Part shown: piece after piece, positions 11,085 to 21,450 of the stretch
How the letters are laid out: the number at the start of each line of letters is the position of its first letter
Position numbering within the stretch: position 1 is the first letter of the stretch
Assembly: GCA_033297075.1 (NCBI GenBank)
Contig: MU858106.1
Coordinates: forward strand, 124,001 to 188,000
Length of the DNA stretch: 64,000 bases
Source of the DNA: Rhypophila decipiens
Taxonomy: Eukaryota; Ascomycota; Sordariomycetes; Sordariales; Naviculisporaceae
Direction: 5' to 3'
Notes under the pieces: generated by a model
Seen by the model: only the letters and a program-made list of their open reading frames with translations
Told to the model about the DNA's origin: nothing
The model's database searches: none
Translations under genes and position numbers: made by a program

Positions 11085-12250
11085 TTTTGTTGTTTTGCTG
11101 TTTTAACTTGTTTATATTCTGATGGTTGGCGGATCGGCTGCTCAGTCAAATGGTGCTACCGGTCTGACTGCTGACCTGTTGGTTCTGAGAGAGGTATGAA
11201 TGAACTGAGGTGAAGAGCGAGAGGATGTGAGGAAGAGAGCAGAGGAAACTATTCTTCGTTGAGAGCGAGGGTAAGGAAAGGAAAAGCGGTCCGAGGGATG
11301 GGAGGAGGAAGGGTAAGGGGATTTATAGCAGATCAAAGGGGTGGTGTGGACTTACTGGGAGGAAACGTCACTGATGGAAAAAAGGAGAGAAAAGAGACGG
11401 AGAAAGGTGACGTGAGGAGGCTGGGTTCGTCAGAAATTGGCCGAGGGCTTGGAGACCATCTGACGGAGACTGGAGAGCTCAGTCCTGTCCTGTCCTGTCC
11501 TGCTCTGTCTAACCGTCAACAAACATCATGAGGGGACCTCACCCATGGCTAGTGTGAGCAAAACGACCAAGAAGGAGTCGGGATATGACATGAAGATGCG
11601 CTTCTTTTCAGGGCTCATACAGGTCATCTGGCAACAATGAACGAGCTACTAGGAGTAAAAGGATATTGGACGAAGCAAGATTCAGGCAAAGTGGAATATC
11701 AGCTCCGGTCATAAAATGAGATCGCGATCGAGGACAAGCATCAAGAGGAAAGATTCGGTGGCTTGGCTAATGTTATGAGGGCTTGGACGACAGACGACTG
11801 AAGTTCAGGAAACGGACCCAGGCTCCGACCAGCAAACCGTTTGTATCATGGCCGCCAGTGTCAATCTGACTCCGGAGATATATTTAAAATCAGTTCACCA
11901 AGTCTCGGAACCGTCATCATAAATGAGGAGTAGGTGTCTGTCTACCCACTAGAAAAAGGGGTGTGGATCGTTGAGCTCATGTCATGGAAAACGTCATCGT
12001 GACTGACGAGTTTCCCCCTCACCGGAGAAAGACCTCAGCGACCACGACGCCGGTCAACAAGATCAAATCAGTTCCCAGTTGGTCAAGGAAGATTGTTATG
12101 TCCAATCGGGCTCATCAAAGTGGCTGAAATTCAGCTCAACATGCAGCCGTTTATGGGAGATGCCCTCTCCATACTTTCGACAAAATCTTAATTTTCGCCA
12201 TGACGCTGTACAGTTCTCTATCCTTGTTTTCTACCTTTTTTCTTTTTCAT
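11085..12250. other. Intergenic region, no gene seen
   Basis: It contains the promoter of the surface-protein gene at its left side and the 3' flank of the leucyl-tRNA synthetase gene at its right. A short CCTGT pentanucleotide run occurs near 11484-11504. Open frames are short and unconvincing. Confidence 0.5.
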
Positions 12251-15200
12251 TCAGACATTCTCAAAAAAGAAACTCGGCTGGCCCGGTACGGCCACCTCGG
12301 CAACAACAGCCTTGACCTCGACCTCCTCATTGTTATTCGTCAGATCCTTGCCCTTCTTGCTTCCCTCCTCAATGACGACAATCTGGACCGACGCAAGACC
12401 AGCGGCGCGCTTGAGGCCGGGCACCATTGCCTGCAGTAAAAAGTTAGCATCGACACACCTCTGTTACATCGAAAAGAACGTACCAATAGGGTTGCCTTCT
12501 CGTCAAACGAAAGCTTCCTCGACAAGACAGACTCGGCCGGCTCACCATCCTTGAGACGTCTCTTGAGGGCCTGCACAAACGGCATGGCCTTCTTCATCTC
12601 GCCCATCTTGCCAATCCGCCCATTGAGCTCCTTGTCGTCGATTTTCTGCGAGTTCGTCTTGGCATCCCACACTTCGTTCAGCAGCTCAATATACTTGGCT
12701 TGCCAGGCCGGGAAGGACTCGTTGACAAAAATGGTGAGTTTCTTGGGCTTCTTAGGGTCAAAGTCGCTCTGCTTTCCCTTGGCCATCCGCTTCAGCTGGG
12801 CCGCCTCGGCCGAGGTGATGTTGGACGACGTCGTCTTGACATATTCACGCGCAGCGCTCAGCGACGGGTCAGCGGCGGGCACCTCGGGGAACAGGGCGAA
12901 CTGGATCGACTTCTTCTCCTTGAGCACCTCCAACCATACCCACTCGGCCCAATGGGGGGCAATGGGCGTGAGGATCAGGGCCTGTGATAGTTTGTGTTAG
13001 TCTTTCCGCTGCCTCGCCAAGTACTAAAGCATCACATACCTGCAGTCTGATGTACTTCATGACCAGATCCTTGTGGAGGGGAATGCCGGCCGCATTGCAC
13101 GCCTCTCTGTACGTGTCACGGGCGTTGAGGAAGTCGTAGTGAGCAGCCTTGAGGGCCAGCTTGTACGACGTCTCCTCGTAGTGCTTCCTCGCCTCGTTGA
13201 CCAGCGCGTTCATCTCGTTGTCGAACAAGGCGTCCTGGAATGAGTTCAGCTCTCCGGTCCTGAGCTTGTCGTCCTTGAGCGTCTCCTCGATCCACTCCTT
13301 GTTTGTATAGAAACGCAGGATAGTGTTGTCGGCAACATCCTCGACAAAGTTGGAGTCGGAAATTCCGTCGCCGGCGTCGGCCAGAGCCACACGCGCAGCA
13401 TCGGCGCCGTACTTCTTGACCACGTCGTCGAGGGTCATGAAGTTGCCCGTCGACTTGCTCATCTTCTCGCCGTTCAGCTGCAAGTGACCATTGGCACGGA
13501 CCGACCTGGGCCAGTATTCGGGAGGGAAGAGAGCAATGTGGTTGTACAAGAAGAAGGTAAGATGGTTAGGAATCAAGTCCTTGCCGCTGCACCGCAGATC
13601 AAGGGGGTAAAAGTACTCAAACTCTCTCCTCATGGCCTCGAGAGTCTCCTTGAGAATCTTTGACTTTTCGAGAATGTCGTCGCTCAGGTCGCGACGGCAA
13701 AAGATGTAGTCCCAGACTTCGTCAATCATCTGTTCGGGCTCAATGTTGCCCTTGCCCTTCTCGCGGCCAAACAGGTCCTTATGCAGCCAGTGGGCAATCG
13801 TGTAGTAGGCCATGTAGATGGTGGAATCGCTCAAGCTCTCGACCAAGAAATGGGGATCCCACGGCAGCTTGGATCCCAAGCCGTACGTCCTAGCGCAAGC
13901 CCATTGTTTGAGCCAGTTGAGGACTCCCTTGAACTGATGCTGGGTATCGGGCGAGTACGTGTTGAGGCCCTTGCCGTCCTTGTTCTCGACATAGTCCAAG
14001 GCAATGCTTCTCCACGAGTCCTCGCCGTAGTCGATGTACCATTGGTCCATAAGGGCCACGGTGCACTCGTCGCCCGATCTAGACACAACCTTGTTCTCGG
14101 GTTCAGAGTAGGCGAATGCCTCTCCCGCCTTGATCAGTTGTTCTCTCACTTTGGGCTTGGCAACCTCGACCTTCTCGCCCTTGAAGTCACCAACCTTCAT
14201 GACACCTTGGTAGAAGCCCTCCTTGTACGCAAGCTCCTTGGCCTCCAGCAGCTGCTTGGCATCCTTGGGCGAGGCGATCTTGAGCTTCTTGACGAGGTAG
14301 GGGGCCAACAGGTCCGATGTCGGGGTCTGAATGATGGGGAAGATCTCCAGTTCGGCCCATTCCTTCTTGATGCCGTAGAAATCAGCCTTCTTGGCGAGCT
14401 CAGTGACCATGGCGTAATCATCAGGCGAATCGGATGGAACAGAGGTGACAACACCAGTTCCCTTGGTGGCCAGGACAGACTCCATGGGCAGAACGCGCAC
14501 CTCCTTGTGGAAGCTGAGAGGAGCATTGATCTTGGTTCCAATCAAATCGGAACCCACGATCTCGGCAGCCTGCTCAATAACACCCTCCTTCTCAAAAATG
14601 CCCTGGTAGGCCATATTTTTCGCCGCTCTCTCAGTGATGACAAAGTATTCCTTCTCGCTGGCCTTGAAGACACCATATTTGAGCGTGGGTCCGACAAAGC
14701 AGCATGTTTGACCGTACATGGTCTCCGGACGGAGGGTCGCAGGTACGAGGTAGACGTTGGCGTCCTCTGGGATCTTTCCCTTGATCGCCTCGGCGGCCTT
14801 GGGCGCCCACTCCAGGACCTTCAACTTCAGGGCCGTGTATTCCTGGGGCAGGACGCCCTCACCCTCGCCACGATCGTGGTCCATGCACGGCTGGCCATCC
14901 TTGATGGAGTAGATGGTGTAGCGCTTGCCGAACTTGATCTTGTTGAGCTCCTTCAGGCGGATCATCTGCCACCGCACAAAGGCATCGTAGTAGGGGTTCG
15001 CATCAGTGGTGACAAACTGGCGTCTCCAGTCGATTCTCGCGCCAAAGTTGGTCAAGTCCTTCTTGCACTCTGGGGGGAAGAATTGCAGCCAGTACTGAGG
15101 GTCGGCAAAGAGGTGAATCTCTTGGATGGGAATACCAATCGAGTGCAGGATCTGCCACTGGTACTTTACTTTGGAAGCCTTTGCCGCCGCCTTGCCCTTC

Positions 15201-15715
15201 TTTGCGTTGAACTTGGTCACGTCCTCCTTGGCTGCCTTGGCCGCCACTGGCGCTTCTTCTACTTCCTCCTCTTCCTTGTAGCGCTCGAATTCCCGCCCAA
15301 ACATCTCGATCTCCTTCACCAGCTTGTCCGCAGACGCCTTGATCGGGAGACCAGTGCAGTGGTAGCCCTGGGGAAACAGAGCGCGCTTGCCCTGCATCCT
15401 GGCGAAGCCGGTGTTGAACTCGATCTTGCTGAAGCTGAAGGCATGGCCGGCATGGAGACGACCGTTCATGTACGGGTAGGCGATGGTGCCGAAGAACTTG
15501 GGGTACTTCTCGCGCAGCTCGTCGGGGCTGATGGAGCCCAGCGGGAACTCGTCGGTCGAGGGCGCATCGACTTCAAAGACGCCTTCTTCCTCCCATTTCC
15601 GTTGATATCTCTTTTCGATCTCGATCAGCGTGTCTCGCTTCTCGGTTCCCTTCAACTCTTTGGTCTTGGAAATGGCCAGACCTTCAAGGGCCTTGGGCAC
15701 CGATGTATCCGCCAT
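12251..15715 (-). CDS. CDC60: Cytosolic leucyl-tRNA synthetase
   Basis: Three exons (15715-13040, 12981-12484, 12430-12251) with introns of 58 and 53 bp give 1117 residues, the usual length of the eukaryotic cytosolic enzyme. It charges tRNA-Leu with leucine using ATP. The class I signatures are visible: the HIGH-type motif as HAGH near residue 90 in YPYMNGRLHAGHAFS, and KMSKS at about 749-753. The large middle part is the CP1 editing domain. There is no mitochondrial presequence: it begins MADTSVPKALEG. A very long open frame on the opposite strand of exon 1 is a shadow. The divergent gene at 16153 starts 437 bp away. Confidence 0.96.
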
Positions 15716-16152
15716 GGTCGCAAGTAATTTTATGCAAGTGTTCTGGGAATGTCGGTAGCTATGGTTGTGTGATATGAGCCCAGGACGGGTCTTTCAAGTT
15801 GAGTCACTTCCGGTGAGCCCAGGTGAGTATATGACAATTTCCAGCAACTCGAAGGCAAAACCTGAGTCACAGGCACAATTTGAAAATGTTCGGCCGTTGA
15901 GTTGGGACGTTTTGGAGGGGTACGCGGGGTCTACTGGACCTTGCAGCCGGGGGGCTAGTTTAGCGGGGCCCTGCCGCTTAGCCCCTGTCCCCCGGGATTG
16001 TGCCATTGTGGTGTGGGTGTGGCGCACCGTCAGCCACAGTCAAAGACTCGGCCGGCCCAATTGACTCGCATCCATCTCTCGCGCTCAGATGGCGAGAAGC
16101 TTTTCTTCCCATCGACGTCACAGATCACAACCACTCTCACCAGCAAGACAAC
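15716..16152. promoter_or_regulatory. Divergent promoter, leucyl-tRNA synthetase / small membrane protein
   Basis: This 437-bp gap separates two divergent start codons and must carry both promoters. I see no clear TATA box and no gene. Confidence 0.5.
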
Positions 16153-16674
16153 ATGTTCACCACACTCGTACGCCGTATGGCGTCGAGTATGCCGAACCTA
16201 CCGAAAAAGCCAGCGAAGCCAGAGCCATTCTTTCCCCTGAAAAAAGTATGGCCGCCGGATTTCAAGCAGATGTCGGTTCAGCAGCAGCTCCGGTTCGAGA
16301 AACGGTACAAGCGACGCCTGAGGCACATCTCGCAGCGGCCCGGATGGGACAAGGGTGTACAGATCGCACAGTTCATTACCATCTCAGGTAAGCCATTCGA
16401 GGGCCGTTTTCTTGGAGAGGTCCCGGGCTGACCTCGCGACTAGCTGTGGTGGTGTATAGCGCATTATTCATGGAATGGGCGGATGGCAGCTACCAACCCC
16501 TGACAGGAGTAAGTAGTCCCTCTTCCGCGATCCTATCACAGCAAGGTTTTCTGACAATACATCAAGTTCCGGACATATGTGTACGATCTATTCGGGTTCA
16601 AATACAACCCACCGCCGCTCAGAGAGCGTACCCTTAATCCCCTCCATCCGCAAAATCAGAACAAGGACCTTTGA
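16153..16674 (+). CDS. Small conserved-looking single-pass membrane protein
   Basis: Three exons (16153-16387, 16444-16508, 16567-16674) give 135 residues. Introns are 56 and 58 bp and both splice cleanly in frame. The N-terminus (MFTTLVRRMASSMPNLPKKP) is basic, without acidic residues, like a mitochondrial targeting segment. A very basic stretch (QLRFEKRYKRRLRHI) precedes one hydrophobic segment at about residues 69-90 that is created across the first splice junction (QFITISAVVVYSALF). The tail is Pro/Asn-rich. I do not recognise the function; a small mitochondrial inner-membrane protein is a reasonable guess from composition only. Confidence 0.75.
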
Positions 16675-16950
16675 TGTTCTTGGTGTATCATATACTGGCT
16701 TTGGAGTTTTGGCGTTTGAATACCCTGCAATGAAAAACTGCATTTGATATTCTCACTCGTTCGTCTGCCTTGGGTGGGTTTTATGCTTCGACTTTGTCGC
16801 ATTGACAAAGAGTGCCAACGGCCGCAGCTCATGTTCTGGCTCCTTGTGTGCTCTGGGATCCATGAAGAATTCCACAAAAAGCAGATGTCTCTTGTTTGTG
16901 TATGCTTTGCGGGCTGTAGCCGACGATGACTTGCAGGATCGTTCGCAAGA

Positions 16951-17621
16951 CTACCGACCAGCCCAGACAAAGTTGCCGCCCATCCCAAGACCTGCACCCA
17001 ATCCGGCGCCACGACTCTCGTTCACTGGCCTCTTTGCAACTGTGCCCTGTGCTCTGACCCCGGCGACGATACGATCCATATTCGTTTCTATCACCACACC
17101 GCCCACTATCATCTCGCCCAGCGTAGTATGTAGCGATTCGAAGTTGAAGATGAGATCGAGCTCGCAGACATTCTCGAACAAGCGGTCGAGGGACTCGACA
17201 TAGACCTGGATAAGGTCAATCAGGGCAAGGGGCGACTCGGTAGCGGTCGAGATGACGATGAAGTACAGCGTCGCGTAGTGCCTGTAGGTCACGAGCGAGG
17301 GGACGTCGTTGTGTTGCTCAGCCGACGAGTGAGATGTGCCAGAAGCGGCGAGCAAGGGGGGCAGCGGAAGGAAGTTGCAGGCTCCAGCGGGGCGGTTCGA
17401 GACGAGCGTGAATATCTCCGAGATCAACCGTTGCTGTATGCTTGTATCCTGTTGTTGGGGGTGCGAGGCGAGCGCATGTTAGATCAGCGTTGCGACACCC
17501 AACTGCGCTTAACTTGAGATGACAGAACGGGGCAAAGGAGGCGGCCACAAACCAGCTGTGTGTAGAATTTGGTTAGACGCGGTTGCCCTTGCCCGTTAAA
17601 GACCAAGAACGCATTAATCAT
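16951..17621 (-). CDS. APS3: AP-3 adaptor complex sigma subunit
   Basis: Two exons (17621-17553 and 17448-16951) flank a 104-bp intron and give 188 residues. The start MINAFLVFNGQGQPRLTKFY is the hallmark of AP-3 sigma, and the small-subunit (longin-like) fold continues through SEIFTLVSNRP, YRHYATLYFIVI and FENVCELDLIFNFE. AP-3 sorts cargo from the Golgi or endosome directly to the vacuole. Compared with the roughly 160-residue animal protein, extra residues are a Ser-rich loop before the YRHYATLYF strand and a Gly-rich C-terminal tail. The gene is convergent with the small membrane protein gene (276 bp between stops). Confidence 0.93.
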
Positions 17622-18228
17622 GTTGAGAGTAAGGGATAGTCTACCGCGTGAACGAGCGGGTGTTGTCCTGGTTCGCGATATTGGCAACGACAGTTGGGTC
17701 TCGGTTCAGTCTGACAGGCAATGCGAGTTTTGGTGGGGAAAGATGACGTGCGGAAGCCGGGCAGTTGTGCAGCCGCTGGAATTTGAGTTATCAGGCTAGG
17801 CCCACATAGGCCTAGCCCCTGCTTGGCGAGCTGCCCGGCACCTTGACGGCCCGTCGATTGGTTGGTTCTGGCCTCCAGGAAAAAGCTCCAAGTGGGGTTG
17901 GACCTCTGGTTGGCGAGCTTGATGCAAGAACGAGGAATTGAAGCTTGTCGAAAGATCAGGCATAACTGCATTTTGCGCCTTTCTTTCCTGTCAAAGCATC
18001 AACTGATTCCTGCGCTGTTTTTGTGTACCTGATCCGACTATTGATTTTTATCCGGTGCTTGTCTTGTCTTGTGTAGATTTCCAGGTTTCTCCGATATCTG
18101 ATTCGGCACGGAGATTTGGGGTTCGGACGAGTGTGACGGCAGACGGACGGTCCGTACCAAGCAGACAAACACGCGATTTCCCCTCCAACAAACAGCAACA
18201 TCTTCTTCCGCACAACCAAAACGTCAAG
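17622..18228. promoter_or_regulatory. Divergent promoter, AP-3 sigma / frataxin
   Basis: This 607-bp gap lies between two divergent start codons. No gene and no clear core promoter element can be picked out by eye. Confidence 0.45.
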
Positions 18229-18908
18229 ATGATGCGCCCGGGTTTCTCCAAGGTCGCCCGTGCCGCCAGCCGTGGACTGCGGTCTTCGCGCATTGCTCGC
18301 TTCACCCCTGCCAATGTCGGCGCTGCTTCGATCCTCGCTCGGCCCTGCGCAAGCCCAAAGTTCATGACCACCACGGCAGCCCGCACCGGCATCACCCCCG
18401 ACAACAAGGCTCCCAAAGACAAAGACGATGTCACTCCCCAAGTCAGCAAGACGCCTGCTGATATGACAGACTCTGAATATCATGCGGTTGCCGACGAGTA
18501 CTTGGACCGCTTGGTTACACACTTGGAGAATCTCCAGGATGAGCGGGAGGATATTGACGTTGAGTACTCTGTGCGTCTACCTTGGACAAGGACTCAGCTC
18601 TTTGGCAACAAAGTAAGCTAACAATACCGGGTTAAATGTAGGCTGGCGTCCTAACTCTCAACTTCGGACCTGATATCGGCATCTACGTCATCAACAAACA
18701 GCCTCCCAACAAGCAGATTTGGCTTTCGTCGCCCAGGTCGGGCCCAAAACGCTACGATTATATCATATTGGGCGACAGTCAGGGCGAGAAAGAGGGCACG
18801 GGTGCTGGCGCGTGGATGTACCTGCGCGACAACTCGACGATAGACAAGCTATTCCTTGAGGAGCTCAATATTGACCTCAGCTCGCCAATCGGCCACTTTG
18901 GGGAGTAG
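18229..18908 (+). CDS. YFH1: Frataxin, mitochondrial iron-sulfur assembly factor
   Basis: Two exons (18229-18570, 18642-18908) with a 71-bp intron give 202 residues. The first 40 or so residues are rich in Arg, Ser and Ala with no acids, a typical matrix presequence. The frataxin fold follows: an acidic first helix ([20 protein letters not shown]), then the beta-sheet with [34 protein letters not shown] and PKRYDY. Frataxin stimulates the cysteine desulfurase-scaffold complex during Fe-S cluster synthesis. Two ATGs stand in tandem at the start; the first is used here. Confidence 0.95.
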
Positions 18909-21450
18909 TAAGCAAACAGAATCCACACCGTGGACCGGCCCGGTTTGGCCTTGGGAATAAGGTTGTTTCAGCGAGCCTGTCCTTTTTCTTTTGCTTCCTT
19001 CGGGAAGAATGCTTGGTGCGACAGGATGGTGTCCTCGGGCTGTGGGGACCTTGCCCAGCGTGTGTAAATTCTTTCTCTTCTCGAGTGGCACTTACAACTG
19101 TAATTTATGTATCAAGGATAAATGGCATTCTCATTCTTTTACTTTGAGGTCGGAGTCGGGTCGCCATTGTGAGACCATATCCATTTTTGTGCCACGTTGG
19201 GAGTGGAGATGGTCACCTAATGGGCCTTACCGAGCAAGGCATCGGCCGGGGGACATCAGGCCGGCCCGCGCAGACGACCACAGAGGCCAGTGATTTGACC
19301 TGGCAAAGAAACAAGAAATAAGAGTTCAATTGGCTCCTTGGTTGAACGAGTGCTCCTGTCATAACTCCGAGGCCTACAATCATATAAATGTCAGCTTGTA
19401 TTATGTAACCTCTGTGCCGTTTTCCCGTCCAACGGAGGAGGATTCGTCGCCTTTTTGTTTCTAATCATCAACGTCGTACGTGTTACCAGGAAGGCCTAGA
19501 CACGAGCTGGAAATCTCAAACAGCTGAACCCGCCGTCGAAGAAAAGAGGGGCTCAGTTGGGACTTTGGACGAGCGATGTGATGATGAACGAACTCGCTTC
19601 GAGGAAGTGTTCCTTTTTTTTTCTTTCTGTTTTCCCATTTCCCCCCTCCCCTTCAAGGATTGTGTGGAAACGAGGAGCGAAGCGCTTCAATTCGTCGTCG
19701 AGAAGGAATTGTGGAGTTTCATGCCAAGTCTCAGGACGCTGCACACATCCGCAACCTTGACCAAGATGCTTAAAGATATCAATGCTACGCACCGTGGGAG
19801 GTGAGACGTCGATGTTGAAGGCGGTGGTGGATTTCAGGGGGTCTTATCCCGGGAATTGGGGGGCATTGGCCAATAAGTGGATTTAAAGTTGCGGGAGGCT
19901 CTGGGGTGGGCCCCGGCTGCCAAGACCTTGCATTGCTTCATCTGAAGCACCGAGGTCGTCTGTGTCGTTTCGACCCCTGGTCTAGTCTAGTCCGCAGTCA
20001 GGAACACAGCCAAAACTGAACGTTCACACTTGACAGACACCGACGCTGGAAAAAGCTGCGAAAATTCGAGATTTTGTTTTCTTGTTTTTCTTCGTTATCT
20101 TTGATTCAGGATTCATCACACACACAGTAAGCGTTTATTCGTCGGTACTGATGCATATCGTGCCGCCTTTGACCAACGAAGGAAGTTCTGATTCTGTGAA
20201 AGTTCCAAATCGATAAGCTCCTGTTTCCTCTGTACCTGTATCCCGTAGACTGCAACGCGGCAAAGCAATACGCAAAAATATGGATACAGGAACAATTGCC
20301 AAAAGACCCGAGATAATTCTTCGGAATGCAGGCAGAATCATTTGAATTGGCCTTCGGTCGACCAGATCTTCCGTCCTCCCATCTCATGCGAGGATCAGAG
20401 GGATCACCGACAATTTTATATCCCCGACGGCAGCAGAGGGAGGGCGGCCGCTTCTCGCAGGCACTGATCTCCTGGGACAATGAACCTTTGATCTGTTGAC
20501 GCTGCATGATCACCACAACAACACCGGGCAGCAGCACCGACCAAATGGAAACAAAAATTTGACCAAAGCAGACAGGACCCCCGCCCCAACATCGTCCGAT
20601 TCTTTTCGAAACAAAACTCGGCTTGTCATGGTTCCAGGCAGGGGACTCACTAGCAATAAATGTGCCCCTCCTTGAACCCAAAGGGGGCGAAGTCAGCCCT
20701 GTCACCTGTGTGCTACAATGTCAACACAGGGGGTGGGGTGCGTTGGCCCGGGGTTGGAACGAGCTCCCCTGAGTCAGTGAGTCGTGGTCCAGCGACAACC
20801 CTGAAGGCTCTGGAGCTCAGGGTCAGGGTTAGCTATGGAGTATTCTTGTGTAAATCTCGGCTCACCGTCCTCCCGCTCACTCCTCCACCACGTTCCCCAT
20901 CATCAGACTTGGCACGTCTGAACACCCTGCGAGAAGTCGACAGGGCTCATCATGACGCAGAAGGAAAGCCTCCAAGCTCCTGGGGTGCCATCCCCTGGCT
21001 TGCCCTTGCCCATGCCAATGCTTACCCGAGCCTGAAGCCAAGCCCGTCCAAGGAAACAAATCCGGGCTTGATAAAAGTTCTGCCATTCCAGATCACCGCT
21101 ATGATCGCCGGCCATGTCCTCCTTCTCTCTCGAGTTCATCTCTTCCCTTCTCTTCTTCCAGTGTGTGTGTTGAATGTGTGATTTTTTCTCCATTCACTTC
21201 TTCCTTCGTTTCAACACCAACCCTCATTGTCAAGCTCGGGAATAGCTTCTTCTAATGCCTTGCTAACCTTGTGGAAGTGTTGTCATTCTTTTCTTCAGCG
21301 GAGCCGGATACTCATCACCCCTTTTACACATAAACATATTACTTTTTACATTCACTTCTACTTCTCCTACGGGACGCGAGACGTTCATTTTTCCCCAGAT
21401 ATATTCTTGCCTTTCGTTTCACCATACTGGATCATATTCCTATTATCAAC
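18909..21450. other. 2.5 kb intergenic stretch, possibly one tiny ORF
   Basis: It contains the 3' flank of frataxin and the upstream region of the repeat-protein gene. Apart from the 68-codon minus-strand ORF listed separately, I see only scattered short frames. The part just upstream of 21451 is pyrimidine-rich, as is common for fungal promoters and leaders. Confidence 0.45.
20135..20341 (-). CDS. Possible 68-residue membrane peptide, weak
   Basis: An ATG-initiated frame encodes an Arg-containing N-terminus, a hydrophobic segment at about residues 8-28 (IISGLLAIVPVSIFLRIAL) and a polar tail. Codon usage is not GC3-biased like the clear genes nearby, so it may be a chance ORF. No family is recognised. 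Confidence 0.2.
   Translation of the reverse strand: MILPAFRRIISGLLAIVPVSIFLRIALPRCSLRDTGTEETGAYRFGTFTESELPSLVKGGTICISTDE

Noticed and set aside
13781..15727. 648-codon plus-strand frame across leucyl-tRNA synthetase exon 1
   Set aside because: It is exactly antisense to a firmly identified gene and shows the composition expected from its complement; no domain is visible.
20106..20705. 199-codon minus-strand frame
   Set aside because: It starts at GTG with no ATG early on and shows no recognisable domain.
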